Origin: Xiphydria camelus
Lineage: Eukaryota; Arthropoda; Insecta; Hymenoptera; Xiphydriidae
DNA: 64,000 nucleotides
NCBI GenBank assembly: GCA_963678675.1
Contig: OY783199.1
Span: forward strand, 16,512,348-16,576,347
Direction: 5' to 3'
In this document: positions 1 through 12,456 of the stretch, one piece after another
How the letters are laid out: every line of letters begins with the position of its first letter
Position numbering within the stretch: the stretch's first letter is position 1
Notes under the pieces: generated by a model
Databases searched by the model: none
What the model was told of the DNA's origin: nothing
What the model saw: the letters and a program-made list of their open reading frames with translations, nothing else
Program-made: the position numbers and the translations under genes

Positions 1-509
1 CGTTACCGTAGGGCGAGTATCCCTCCGCGCGTAACGCTCTCCACGTCGGGATCGCGTAGCCGGGCGAAAGAGGCGGAAAGGTAGAGCGGCAAAAAGCTGG
101 AGGGTCGAAGGGGCGAAAGTCGAGAGAGAGAGAGAGAGAGAGAGAGAAACGGTGGTTCGTTACGACGCACGACGATCGCGTCGGAGATGGGATCCCGTAA
201 GTCGGCTTATTATATGCTCTGTTTTTCTTTTTCCCGGTAATTTTCTTGCCCGGATGAGAACGACGACGTTTTCCCGCGAGAGCCGAGCCTCGGGGAGAGC
301 TCTAAACTCTCTTGTCCTGGTGTATAGCTATACAGGGGGTGGATTGGCATCGACGGGTCGTTGTTGCGATTGGACCGACGCTATCCGTTATGTATACGGG
401 GCCATAGGAAAGATGAGGCGATGCGCTGCGGTAAACTCTAGTCGTTTCCGCTTTTACGTGGGATGTTGAATAAAGCTCAGCAATATTACGAAGAGAAACA
501 TCTTTATTA
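1..509. other. left-edge region, CpG-rich then AT-rich, no gene recognised
   Basis: The first 480 bases are rich in CG dinucleotides and carry a (GA)n microsatellite at about 122-147. A good splice donor on the + strand (CCC then gtaagt, near 190-198) could end a 5' untranslated exon of a gene lying to the left or overlapping. The longest open frame here (152-469, 105 codons) reads through that donor and resembles no family I know. I do not call it coding. Confidence 0.4.
122..147. repeat. (GA)n microsatellite
   Basis: About thirteen uninterrupted GA dinucleotides, seen directly. Confidence 0.95.
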
Positions 510-771
510 CACCGAGAAGACAGTTTATTTGTAGCTGTGTGTGTGATGAGAGTAACTTTAAATACGGCGATATAAATATTTCGTTAGGACGAGAAAGTAT
601 ATGTTAATTATTAAAATGTTTATTTCACTCAGATGGCTGCCTCAAAGGACTTGATTGTGCCAAATAAATATCATAATAGTTAACGAATATTTAGTTGATC
701 CAATGAGATGTTTATTTCGCCATATTTAAACAAAAATTTATTATAACTACAAATAAACTGTCTTCTCAGTG
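510..771. mobile_element. MITE with CACYGAGAAG ends (copy 1)
   Basis: The terminal inverted repeats are 25 bp (510-534 and 747-771) with one mismatch. They begin CACCGAGAAGACAG on the left and end CTGTCTTCTCAGTG on the right, with TA on both outer sides. There is no coding capacity. The TA target and short ends suggest a Tc1/mariner-type non-autonomous element. Family assignment is inference. Confidence 0.75.
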
Positions 772-1000
772 TAATACAATAATAGTTAATAAATGTAATT
801 GTAAATATGGCGAAATAAATATTTCGTTAAGACAAGAAAATATATATTAATTATTAAAATGTTTATTTAATTCAAATGTTTTCCTGAAAGGAGTTAATTG
901 TGCCAAATAAATAACGTAATAGTTAAAGCATATTTACTTGATTCGTTAAAATGTTTATTTCGCTGTATTCGAACAAATATTTATCAACTACAAAAATAAT
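560..1000. repeat. diverged tandem duplication, period about 240 bp
   Basis: The segment from about 560 to 740 recurs diverged at about 800-990. Both copies contain ATAAATATTTCGTTA, then AATTATTAAAATGTTTATTT, then TTGTGCCAAATAAATA, then a final TGTTTATTTCGC. The first copy lies inside the MITE at 510-771. The second lacks intact ends. Confidence 0.7.
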
Positions 1001-1055
1001 CGCTTTTATAGCTTTATTTCGACGTGCTTAGTCCTCGTCCCGCAGAGACAGTTGT

Positions 1056-1662
1056 TTAAATTGCAGAGCACATGATCAGTAGGAACAGGAGAAACCCGAA
1101 AATTTTGCCATCAAAATTATTCACGCACCAGCTGCAATCGCGGGGATTTAAAACTCGCAATATTCGCGCGAGATTGACGAAAGGATGAAAACGATTTCGC
1201 GCGTCGTTTCCCGCGAAATCGATGGAGAGCGCGCGCGCGCGCGGGTTGCGCGAAACCGCGGGATTGCCAATTAAATTTCTAAATTGATTTTGGTCAGTTG
1301 CACACGCGACGCCCGCAGCTCGGCACGCAGGACGCGGTGCGCTGCCCAGGAAACTTGCGTTTGCGCCCCGTATACGCCCCCCCGCTTCGCACGTTGTAAT
1401 ACGTAACGATGTTACTCTCGCGGTGTACTCCGTACATGTACATACATATATTACACGCGTTGCTACAACTCCCACGTACAAGTAGATACGTACGTTTGCA
1501 AAGCAAATTCTACCGCAAGCAAAAAAATGATTTTGCTATCCTAACAAAACTAGGTTTTGCTGGGAACTTTCTATTATCATAATAGAGATATTAACTGTAA
1601 TCAATGTGACAATTTTTTCGGTAAAAACATTACTATCCTAGCAAATATTTGTACTATTATCG
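1056..1662. other. intergenic, CpG-rich patch
   Basis: A CG-dinucleotide-rich patch (about 1190-1460, including an (GC)n-like run near 1228-1240) lies next to AT-rich DNA. The overlapping minus-strand open frames (141 and 70 codons) are Arg/Cys-rich and match nothing I recognise. No gene is called. A CpG-rich promoter is possible. Confidence 0.35.
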
Positions 1663-1880
1663 CACTGTGGAAAAGCATTGCTTGATCGAAAAAAAAAATG
1701 TATTTCTGAATAGAGCACATTTTTTCGATTAGAATGAATATCGATTGGATGTACATAAATATTATTGATTTAATCGAATATTATTTATATCAAATCGGTA
1801 TTTCTTCGAACAAAATTAATGTGCTCTTAGAACTATCCAAAAGTACGTTTATTTCGATTAAATAAATTTCTGTCTCAGTG
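1663..1880. mobile_element. 218-bp palindromic MITE, same family as 44722-44940
   Basis: It starts CACTGTGGAAAAG and ends TCTCAGTG. The interior is a degenerate palindrome around AAATATTATTGATTTAA. Nearly the whole unit aligns with the 219-bp element at 44722-44940, sharing for example GTAAATATTATTGATTTAA-like and ATGTGCTCTTAG blocks. Two copies of the same length at distant sites make it a genuine repeat family. A wider imperfect inverted repeat surrounds it (about 1527-1565 against 1935-1975, containing AACAAAACTAGGTT). Confidence 0.75.
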
Positions 1881-2781
1881 CAGTGGACATATCTTTTGCT
1901 GCCACGAATAATATTTTTCTCACGATAGCAAGACATTCTCAGCATAACCTAGTTTTGTTAAAATCGCAAAATCACCCTTTTCCGTGCGCCGCTCTCTATA
2001 AAACATTATTTTCCTCCCCTCGAAACATTCATAGATTCGCGCGACGTCGTGTAATCGGCTTTCCTGGAAGATCGCCCAAGCGACGTCGATAGGGAAGAAA
2101 CGCGTCCCGCGTGGGAGATGAAACGTCTTACCACGCGAGACGGCGTTATCGTGTGCTGCATAAAACCGTATATCGATCCCCGCGGAGGCAAATGAATTTC
2201 AAAGACCCGAGGGGAATCTTTGAATTTCGTTTTACCCCGAGTTATTATAGAGGGCGGTACGCGACAGGGGTGAATTCGCGGGCGAAACGCTGTACCTACG
2301 CGCGCTGTCCGGGATTCACGGTCCGTTAACGATTGAAATTTTCACGTGCAGGCGCGCGCGTCCGACAAGGCACGTATGCAGCAGCCACCCATCGCTCACA
2401 CGTCGTTAAACCCAACGAGTATAGGTTTACACCGGCTCGTGACACCGGCGCGTTGATACGAATACGTCATAAAACGGTATACATAGGTATATCGCCATTG
2501 ACCGTCCATTAGAAAATATCCGCCCGCTTGACCTTACGCGAACGGCTCGTGAACGTGCATCGGACTCGTGACGTGCGTGCGTTACGCGCGATAACGATCG
2601 AGTGCGATGTGCGGGCGTTTGGCGAGAAGCGCAGTCACCGGAGGCGATGTAACTTCCGCTACGTACATAACTACATATACGCACGAATTTTGTGCGTGGA
2701 ATAAAGTCCCTTCATCCCCCGCTTTTTCCCCTTTTTTCACTCACTTCTCTCTGCGCGTGAAACCGTCCTACGAATAAGCGT

Positions 2782-3206
2782 CCGTATTGAAAAGATCCCA
2801 TAGATTTTCCTATAGACAATTTCTAGAGGGATCTGATGTACTCTTCAGAGAGACAACAATTTCAGATATCCACTGGGAAATTTTGAGAAGGAGGAATAAG
2901 AATTCATTGGATTTTCCATGTGCATCCGAGATGATAGGTAGAGATTTACCGAATTTTACATGTATCCGTAAAAATAAGTAAAATCCCATAAAAATAATAT
3001 ACGCCGTTGTGTTCCTAATAGAACCTTGAACAATTTTATTTGCTTCTACAGATACACATAGAATCCGATACATTCCCATTCATCCCTCTCAGATTTTTAT
3101 CAGTGGGTATCCGGAATTGCTCTATCAAGGGAACATCGAATTCCTATTAGAATTTTGTCGGATTTTTACAAATTTTCTATGAAAATCTGATATTTTTTCA
3201 ATAAGG
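2782..3206. mobile_element. MITE, YATTGAAAA-terminal family (copy 1)
   Basis: The left end reads CCGTATTGAAAAGATCCCAT and the right end reads TTTTTTCAATAAGGG, an imperfect inverted pair. Subterminal blocks such as CATAGATT and ATCTGATGT or their complements recur in the copies at 40394-40669 and 48445-48522. There are no transposase-like residues in any frame. Confidence 0.65.
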
Positions 3207-3284
3207 GTGTAGGTATCATACGACAGGATATGCGTGGAATAGCGGACTGAGCTTAAGCTGTAGCGACAATGAAATACATACATA

Positions 3285-3789
3285 CACTGAAAAAAAAGTG
3301 TAGCAGACTTGACTAAATTAGCGGTCACGGGTGAGGAATGCAGATTTGGTTGCACACTGTTAGAAGTTGTTAAAAGCTTCCAACACATTTGTGAATTAAA
3401 TTTACAAAAGTAGTTTTAAAATTCAAATACAATTGGGAATTTATGATACATATTGTGATTTTACGATATCTTATTGTGACTCTATAGAATTCATCGTGAT
3501 TTCCCTATAAATTCCTCATGGAATTTGTGTTTTCACATAAAATTCTTAGTAATTTTAACACACTTTTGTGTCTGTTAAAAACTTCCAACACAATGTGTGA
3601 ATTGAAAACATAAATATTTAACAGCGTATTATACTTGAACTAATAATTTGCTAGAATTGACTACAACTTGTTTCTGTCAAACAATTGTTAATCATTATAT
3701 CCCAGTTATTTAATTCAAGTAACTAATTCAGCGTTCTCCCGCCCGTGACTGCCAATTTAGTCGAAAATCTACTAATTTTGTTCTCAGTG
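3285..3789. mobile_element. 505-bp MITE with CACTGA ends
   Basis: The left end (from CACTGAAAAAAAAG) and the right end (TTCTCAGTG) form imperfect terminal inverted repeats of about 55 bp. They share GACTAAATT and GTCACGGG, and TA lies outside both ends. Two internal imperfect repeats (about 3360-3410 and 3570-3612) share CTTCCAACACA and TGTGAATT. Confidence 0.75.
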
Positions 3790-3949
3790 TAGAATTGATT
3801 CGGGGTCCTCTCGATCCCCAGTGGCACACTCCATCGAGGACCTCTACCACGCGAAATTTTACGTCGACTTCCTCGCGTAGGAGAACGTCCTTTAAATCTC
3901 ACTAAGTCTGCGCATCTCCCCCGCTTTATACTGTACCAATGACCATAAG

Positions 3950-5940
3950 CCACGAATAGCGAAGCCACCCACGTGCACGCGAGCGATGACCCGTTAAGGA
4001 TCAGTCCAGCGCGCGCGCGAGATTATTCAATTAGTCGGGCGAGGCAACGGGATAGAATAGCGAAGACAACGTGACGAGAAGCGCACCCCGTATAGATACG
4101 CAGGGAAGGGAGGTGCGCGCGTTCATATCCGCGTACCTCCCCCTCCCGCCCGTCAATCGGCGAATGCACTTGCGTGTGCGTATATGCACGCAGCTCTACA
4201 CGCGAGGGAGAGAGGATCGAGAGCTGTTACAGGCTGGAAGAGACGGCGAACGCGGCGCTTTCCACGCGACGAGAGTTCGGTGCGCGTGCGTCATTTATCG
4301 CCGTTAGCTTTAGGGCTATATCAAACTAATGTTATAGTTCAAAACGAATACGTATCATTAGCTGTAATGAAGGCAGCATAGCGTGTATAATTATAACGAT
4401 ATTGAAGATAATTTATTATACGTTTACCATACCATATTGTATATCACATAAATTCATATATATATATATTGTATATACATATATATTATATATATACAGG
4501 TAGACGTAAGTTTTATTAAAATCATGTGTTATACAGTGCGCGAGCGATCGGAAGAAAGTGAGAGAGAGAAAAAGTGAGTGAAAGGAAAAGAGCGAACGAA
4601 TGAGAATGAGAGTGACAGGGAGCGTGAGAAACGCGCCGAATGCGAAGAGAGAAAAAGGTACCGACGAAAAATCCAGACAGTATTTTAAAGTATATAGACA
4701 AACGTAGCGATTACATATCATGGAGCCTTTGTGTTCGTGAAATTTCATTCGAGTTTTACGTGTGAATCGACTTATTCTAGATTATAGCGACGAAGAGTCT
4801 CGTATGAATTATTATATCGATGTTTAAAGATTGCGCGAGGCGTTGTAACGCTGCGGCGACGGAGCTGCGTCAAGGTGGCGCAGCCGCGTGTAAGAAAGTA
4901 ATCGTTATTCGTACACTCCGACGACTCCGGGCGGGTTACAATTCGACGTTTATTATTTTTATAATAGAGTATACCTTTCTATGTGTCTATCTCCCGTCTG
5001 TCGTGTAAACAAACGACCTGATCTAAACTACTAAACTCAAGTGAAAAGTCGCTTTCGAACTTCCTCTATACTCTAACGAAGCGAGACTCTCTCGAAAAAA
5101 AAATGAAGCTTTTACTCCCTTATACGTTTCGATTGAAGAAATCGGAGGGAAGTACGATCCAATTGTTTAACTGCATATACGATTATCGATGTAATCTATA
5201 GATACAAACGCACGCACCACACAGTCGCGTCGTGCGTGACATTGAAAAAGCAACAAAAGCAATAACCTCTTTGCGTTCTGTGTAGATTGGAACACGTTCG
5301 ACTGATAGTTTGTAGTGATAACGAGGCTCGAATATATCGACGGCACGATCACCGGTATTCGTGTAATACGTGTTGATTAATTGTAACGAACTTTCGTATG
5401 CTTTCGCAAGAGTTACCGCATCGCTTATCGAGCCTTGGGAGAGTTACGCTCGCAATGGAATTACGGGGCAATGAGAAACTCGTCTCGAAGCGCAACCCTC
5501 GGCACGCAAATGCAACCCTGTAGGGAAATGCACGAGAGACGTTTCGTTCTTGACACGAAACCAAGTGATGGAAAATTGTGCATCTCGTTCGACCGTCGAT
5601 CCGAGAATAAATAACGAGAGCAAGCAAGATTAACGTAGGGTGATCGAAACGTGGTGTTGGCATTGAAATACGAAACGTTGGTAAATCCTTACAGATTCTG
5701 TATTAAAATTTAATACGAGACAAGTCTTATAAATTCCATCTTTATCATCAATATTCTGGAAATGTGGTAATCCACTCATACGCGTATACGTATATTTTTA
5801 TGGGATGCATAGTTGTTCGTATTTCAACGCACTTATCTCTCCCAACGTGCTTTCAAACAAACTATAGATACTTGAAACTTAAGTACGATATCATTTCCCG
5901 AGAAATCACGTCCGTCCTATGCCCCTCTCTTTACCACGTT
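3950..5940. other. intergenic region without a supported gene
   Basis: About 2 kb follow the 3285-3789 element. There is a purine-rich run (about 4550-4660), an (AT)n-like stretch (about 4450-4495) and CG-rich patches. Open frames up to 110 codons (4416-4748, minus) are low-complexity shadows of these biased tracts. I see no splice-consistent gene. Confidence 0.4.
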
Positions 5941-5945
5941 TCGTA

Positions 5946-6206
5946 CGCTGAGAGAAATAATTGCTAGTACCAAAAAATGCTTTCTTCAATCAAAAACATG
6001 ATATAATTTCAGGATCACTTTCTTCATGTAAAAAAAATATTTGATAGGCTCGAATAACTGTTATTTCGCGCAAAAAAAAAATTCTTATTCCAACGAAGAT
6101 ACTCTTTTCTTCGATCAAGTCTTGTATTCTTAAAAATTCGTAAGATCATAATATGTTCTTGATTAGAGATATATTATTTTAACACTAGCAATTATTTTTC
6201 TCATTG
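5946..6206. mobile_element. 261-bp MITE with CTGAGAGAAATAATTG ends
   Basis: The terminal inverted repeats are about 20 bp with one mismatch: CTGAGAGAAATAATTGCTAG at the left and CTAGCAATTATTTTTCTCA at the right. TA lies outside each end. The terminal motif places it with the other CACTGAGA-type elements. The interior is AT-rich and non-coding. Confidence 0.75.
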
Positions 6207-7083
6207 TACAAAGCCCGGCAGAATGCTTCTTTTTCGAGTACGAAAAGCGAAAAATGCTCTAGGTCTTCTTGTACATACGTATGAGGTGATACGTTTTGCA
6301 CTTCTCGGTAAATGAGTTTCGTGGTTACCTTCCATTGGGCGCTATTGGAATCTGTAACGCCGCGCCTATAGTAGGCAACCACGCAAACGAATTACTACAT
6401 GCTGGGAAGCACAGAGCGCGACGCTTCGTATGGTAGAATTGAATTTTCAAAAATCCATATGATATATCCATGCAGATGCGTTACACCGACTTTCATCTTT
6501 ATATTAAAATGTTTTTAATCGCTTCATCGAGTCGCGCTTACGAATCGGCTGTGAAAAAGAGCGCGAGATAAATCGCTTCGCTCAAAAAGCCTCACGCGTT
6601 CATCCCGCGCTACAAGCGATGATTTGTCGAAGCTATCACGCGACATCGTATCGAAGCACTGCGCGAAAACAAAGTGATGATCACTGATGATACAATATTA
6701 TGTATTAGTTTTAATCTTTTGTACGTTTATATATGCAGTTAAATGATGTATCATCGATGTTGTAAAGTATCTGATTGTATGTGAACCTCGTTAGCGAAGC
6801 ACGTGCTTAAATTATCCTGTAATTTCTTAAGCTGATTAAATGAACCTTCGAAAATGTATCCCTCGCGCTACTGAACGTATCGTGGAAGAAGGCGCAACTG
6901 TGAAATCGTTTTCATCGACTTACGAAGATCTCAGAGAGAGCAGTAATTTTAATTTAACATTTTCTTCGAATTCGAATCGACCGCGTAACTTGTATAATTA
7001 TTCGAGTATCAATCCTTCGGTCCCTTTTCCTTTAATAAAAAAGATATATCGTTCTTACAATTATATCCCTAATGGTTTACCAA

Positions 7084-7312
7084 CACAGAAAAAAATTAAT
7101 CGTAGCACTTACAAAGTTTGTGATAAATTTCAGGACAAGGCCAATGTATTGTTACGATAACTACAATTTTAGTAAAAGTTACAGCAATGCTTGCAACTTC
7201 TACAATTTTTACTATAATTTTTACTAAAATTGTAATTATCGTTACGATAAATTGGTCTTATCCCGAAATTTACTACAGACTTTGTAAATACTAGGATTTA
7301 TTTTTTTCCGTG
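7084..7312. mobile_element. 229-bp palindromic foldback MITE
   Basis: The two halves are inverted copies over roughly 95 bp each. The left half contains ACAAAGTTTGTGATAAATTT and ACAATTTTAGTAAAA; the right half has their complements. The ends are CACAGAAAAAAAT and ATTTTTTTCCGTG. It is probably a relative of the CACTGAGA-ended elements, but no TA duplication is visible. Confidence 0.7.
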
Positions 7313-8173
7313 GAACTGATATTTCGCCGGAACAATTTTGGAAAAGGAAATGAGAGATCGCATCGAGAAAATCCAACCAATGCAGTCGTACCGAAGAAAT
7401 CGAACGTACAAGGTAATATGCTTTACATACTTTGCAGTAATTTGGTTCCGTGGATTACTCTCCGCAAGCGCAGCATTATCAATTCCAATAGTAAGATATA
7501 TCGAACGAATTTAAATATAATTTAGTTTTATCAAAAATGGTATAAGATGCACTATTTAGTTTTATACGCATATAATACTACATACAGGATTAGTTTCATC
7601 AATATAGAGTTTAATATAAACGCAGTTTAAACTTTGATTAGTACAGAAAACGTACTAATCAGTAAAAGAGATGTATTTAGATAAATAGATGAAATTCTTA
7701 GAAACGTGCAAAGGAAGGATAAATATCTGTCACCGATTCAATGAATCGGTTGCCTCGTTTGCGTTTCCCCCTCCCCGATGCCGCGGCGCTAGCCGCCACG
7801 TGCGCGTCAGTCTCATTCAGTTTGTCTGCGACCGTCAAACGAGGAGGAATTTGGAGGAATTTGACAGTTCTTTTTCTATGTTGCATACGTTCCATTACCT
7901 CGGAAATGCTGATCTCAAAAAATATAGAGTGTAGAATGTGCAAAAGCACAGCATAGTTATTAGGGCTACAGAAATAAGTGATGCCAAATTATCCTTTTAA
8001 TTTGTGTGTGACTGCCGATTAGTGAACTCGAGTGACAGTCATGTATTTTTCTCCGTCTTGAAGTTTAACTCGACAGCTTATCTGGGTAGACAAAAACTCG
8101 GTTTAAATTCTCTTTCTCATTCTCGGTTGAACGGATGATTTAAACTCCGTTTAAGAGTTAAGCCCGAGTTGTG

Positions 8174-8183
8174 AAACCGGCCC
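8174..8183. mobile_element. single terminus of a GGGCCGGTTT-type element
   Basis: AAACCGGCCC followed by TAA matches the terminal sequence and target of the two complete elements at 26567-26692 and 28411-28538. A convincing matching left end was not found within the previous 250 bp, so this is a solo or degraded end. Confidence 0.4.
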
Positions 8184-8591
8184 TAAACCATTCGCCGCCA
8201 TCGCCGCCATCGAACGTCTCAATTGAGATTGGTACGTCTGATTCGAACTAGATTCCTCAGGGCGGATTTTAACGAACGCATACATAGTTCGCGTCTCGAC
8301 CCACTTCCGTTATGAGTGCTGCCGTATCGCACGAAAGTTTATTTCGATTTACCATCTACTCTCTCCGACTCACAGGTTGAAATTGAAGGAACGAAAGCTG
8401 TAGGGGTGGTGGGTCCGTGCCCCGTGGTCAACGAGAGCCGAAAGGAGACAGAGGTCCCTCGAGTTTCTCGCGTTTTCAAAACGACCCACCGTAGCGCGAA
8501 CTCGACATGCATTTAAACTCGTTGAACCGTTCGCGTAGGTTCGTTATTTAGAATAAAACCATGTGTGTAACAAAGTGTTGAGTCTTGTCGT

Positions 8592-11500
8592 ATGATGCAG
8601 TCCATTTATTGGACCGGGAGGCTGTTGTCTCGGGCGTTATGGAACGGGATATCGAATTATTCGGCGTGCGCGGACCCCAGTGTGAATAAACGCTGCGAAG
8701 CTTCCTTCATTTCGGCCGTCTGTGGATTTCCCAAAGACTTTGCTCGCGGGCGAGTGTTCAAAGGACAGTTCGGGGATGATGCTTGGTTCAGTGCCAAATT
8801 CAAGGCTGTCGAAGTAATCGGTATGTTTTCTCGTTCTGATTCTCCTATCCTCAATCGAATCTCGTAGCAGTTTTAACCTTGAGATTCGATCGACGCACCG
8901 TCCGTTCAAAGGTGACATGTCCTAGCTACGCCGAACGACTACATAATAGCGTAACCAAACCAAAGCGGACATAACCGAAAACATGTGACCGCGTGTAGAT
9001 GCGAGGTGGCTATACGTTGGCTATACGTATGGCTATAGCGCCGTTCCGGAGCGTCGAGCAATTGTGCCGTTTCTTCGCGTTTCCTTCCAAATCCGATAAA
9101 AACTCTTCATCGCGTCACGCTTCCCGTCTAGAAACTTTCTCCATTGACGTTTTCTTCATTTTGGACGGCTTTCCGTTGCCTAGCTTCCTACTGCCGCCTA
9201 ATTGTATTAAGTTTAGAGCTTATGTAACGCATTAAACGCTTCACAACAACGTATAATACGCCTGATTAACGTCGAAGAGCAGGGCAGAAGATTGATCTAG
9301 TAGCAAAAATGTAACGTGTTGCCTTTAATCATTCGCTATGGGTGGCCCCGGTTTCAAAATTTTGGCAACAATTTTGACAAAGAAAAAGTTAATGAAAGCT
9401 GCCAAATGTAAACATTGCTACAATGTCCAAAGTGACAAGTTTACGAAATTGTGTACGGAAATGTTTCCGGTCTTGATACAAACAGTAATACTGCAGAGGT
9501 TTTGAGTAAAAGTATTTTGATCCATGTCAATTGATTTAGTGGAATCGGGGTAAGAGTTCACTTTGATTTAAGAGCAAAAGCAGTTAGATAACTGGTGGTA
9601 TTTTTAAGTTAATTGCTTTATCCTTGAAATTTAATTGGGTGAATCAGTCTACGTTAAGTATGTAAAATAATGTATTAAAATGAATTCCTGCACTTTTTTA
9701 CTCAAGATTATATATAATGCCATAGAGTATTTATTAAAAAAAAGATTTCGTTTTAAAAGATATACCGTATGAGGCTAAAGTTACTCTCTAGGAAAGAAAC
9801 TTGAATCACTGTTATCTCATTATCTATGAGTTTTTGGCTCATGTTTGTATAATACTTTTTCAAAGATTATACTGATTATATCAATGGGGGCTAAAGGTTT
9901 ATAAATAATGAGATAATAATGATTGAAGTTTCTTTCTTTGCAAGAGTAAGTTTAGCCTTATATGTTATGAAATAAAATGGGCGATAGAACCGCATGGAAA
10001 TTTGGAGCAGGAATCATTAATAATGTTTCTGTGATGTCAGAGACTCCCAATAACAACCTCTTAAACTACTTCAGAAAGCGATAAAAATCTGTCGTAGAAA
10101 GGCCCCTGATTTCCAAATGAAATATTTGGGAATTTCATGGTTGTACATTTGACAAAATCCAAGATCACTTCTAAGATAGTCAAAACAATAACAAACGCTC
10201 GCGCTAGCAGTAGCAGTAAGTGTTGCACACTACTCATTATCAGAGGACTCATAGGTCAGTATCAGTATTACAAAGTCAGTACGGTTTACAATGATACAGA
10301 ACTGATCTTGAACTCTAGCATATTTCCTTGAGCTTTTAATTGAGTCTGCGATTTTCCCTGATATTTCCAGATAATTAAAAATCCCTGAAATTTCCCTGAT
10401 TTTCAGGTTCTTTCACCACCCTATACTTTAAATTAAGGCGCACCTATTCCAGTAGTCTGAAGTAAAAAGTCCATCTGATACTCCATAAGTAGCATAATAT
10501 GAATCAATGCTTATTTCTGTTTCCCATTTCACGATTCTCAGAATTCCTTAGTTTCAAAATATCATTAGGCTTTCTAGAGCCTCCTTCTCGTGTTCCAAGG
10601 TCTTGTTACTATTTCCCTGAGGCACCTTCCAATTGTACATGTGTTCTTTAAATGAAAACAATTAGACAGAGGAAACGATGCGCGCGATTGCGATGCAGTG
10701 CTTCTCGGTATTCTCAGTCTTGCTACATAGCTGTTGTAGACGCTAATCCCTCATACAATAATTCTTAGAAATATACGTCGCTGTATGATAAATTATACAT
10801 TATTATTGCAGAAGAGAACAATCTTTTCCTTGACAATAGACAGAGCTTTGCAGAACCGTCGCAAAATAGCTCTTTTCACGTTAGTCTTCACACACCACGC
10901 GCGTAATGTTTAAATAACTTCACACAACAGCTGGTCTGCATCCGCAGACACGCAGCTCGTGAATGGGTAGATTTGAAAAGCCGCCTGAAGAAATAGCACC
11001 TCGGGTTGTCGGCAGCATGTGACATAATGGCACATGATCAAAAATTGTGTAAATACAGGCCAGTTGCCAAATGGACTCAGTATCTCGAGACTCGCGTTAT
11101 TTTTAGCAATGAGACAAAAATTGCGCTTCAACGTGATATTTTGCTATTTTCAAACGAGATAATGTCAAAGTGCTCCAAAGGCAGAACAAACTTACAACTG
11201 TGTATTCCTTTATAAATGTTGCTTTCGAACCTGGTTACATTGAAATGCTTACAACCTATTAGTAATACTCCCACCGTCACTTTTTGGCTCGCTATTCGAA
11301 AAAAACTTCCAATTAATTATTACGAAAGAACACCCTTTAATCATACAGTTCATTTCCTCTAATCACACAGTTATGTTAACGTTTCAGGTGTAGCCGACGG
11401 TGTGGGCGGCTGGAGACACTACGGAATTGATCCTGGAGAATTTTCTAGTTTCCTAATGCGAACGTGCGAGAGGCTAGTTCGTATGGGCAGATTCGCACCG

Positions 11501-12456
11501 TCCGAACCAGCTGGTTTGTTAGCGCGTAGTTATTACGAATTATTAGAAAACAAACAGCCCATTTTAGGTAATTAGAAAGACTCTCCCGGTCTGTTTATTA
11601 TTACGCTCCTTTCTGTAACTGAAAATCAATGATATGACGATCCTAATTTACCATCTCCAGGAAGCAGTACTGCGTGCGTTATTGTACTCAACAAAGAGAC
11701 TAGTAGCATTTACGCAGCTAACATAGGAGATAGTGGATTTGTAGTCGTGAGGAAAGGAGAAGTCGTGCACCGCTCGTCCGAACAACAGCATTACTTTAAC
11801 ACGCCGTTTCAATTATCCTTACCACCTCCAGGTCACTCTGGACTAGTTCTCAGCGACAGGTGAGACCTTTATACCTTGTACTAGTTAGACTGTGAACTTT
11901 CACCGTCTAAGAGTCGTTTTAGCTCCTCTTATGGAGAATTTACCCAAAGTATTTACAATATCAAACTTTTAACGCAGCCCGGATTCGGCCGATACTTCGA
12001 GCTTCGGCGTCGAGGATGGAGATGTCATTCTTTTAGCAACCGACGGGGTGTTCGACAACGTGCCTGTCCAGTTGCTAGTCACCGAGATGCAAAAGGTCGA
12101 AGGGGAACGAGATCCTACCAAAATACAGGGTGTTGCAAACTCAATAGCATGGATGGCCCGTAGTTTGGCTTTTGACGGAGCATTCATGTCTCCCTTTGCC
12201 CAAAGTGCCAGGCAGAATGGTATAGACGCTATAGGTCCGTATAACTGTAAACCCGACGATATAGCAGCGCGATCGAACCAACGAGCTGGATAAAATCGTA
12301 CTTACTCACCTCGTAAAAGAATTATACGCGGTATTTTTTTTCTTTGCTTCGAATATCTCAATATGTATTCCACAACAGACAACATGCATTTCTTTGTTTC
12401 ATTTAGGTGGCAAACCTGACGACATCACGGTGCTTCTAGCGACAGTGGCAATATAA
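8592..12456 (+). CDS. PPTC7: PPTC7/PTC7-type mitochondrial PP2C protein phosphatase
   Basis: This is a metal-dependent Ser/Thr phosphatase of the PPM family. Orthologues act in the mitochondrion and control coenzyme Q synthesis and mitophagy. There are five coding exons: 8592-8820, 11388-11567, 11661-11859, 11978-12234 and 12407-12456. They total 304 residues, the same as human PPTC7. The PP2C signatures are GDDAW at 61-65, VADGVGGWR at 78-86, a GDSG metal site at 159-162, DGVFDN at 225-230 and a final KPDDI metal-binding motif at 291-295. The N-terminus is Arg-containing and lacks acidic residues for its first 27 positions, as expected for a mitochondrial import sequence. The start is the first of two adjacent ATGs. 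AATAAA occurs at 12464 and 12581. Intron 1 is 2.6 kb and holds a MITE. Reading through the donor after exon 4 gives an alternative tail (see findings). Confidence 0.95.
9743..9979. mobile_element. inverted-repeat MITE in PPTC7 intron 1
   Basis: The left arm (about 9743-9830) contains GAGGCTAAAGTTACTCTC and GAAAGAAACTTGAATCA. The right arm (about 9902-9979) holds the diverged complements. A shorter relative with the same blocks (CTAAACTTACACGC, GAAAGAAACTTGA) lies at 40014-40108. Confidence 0.65.
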
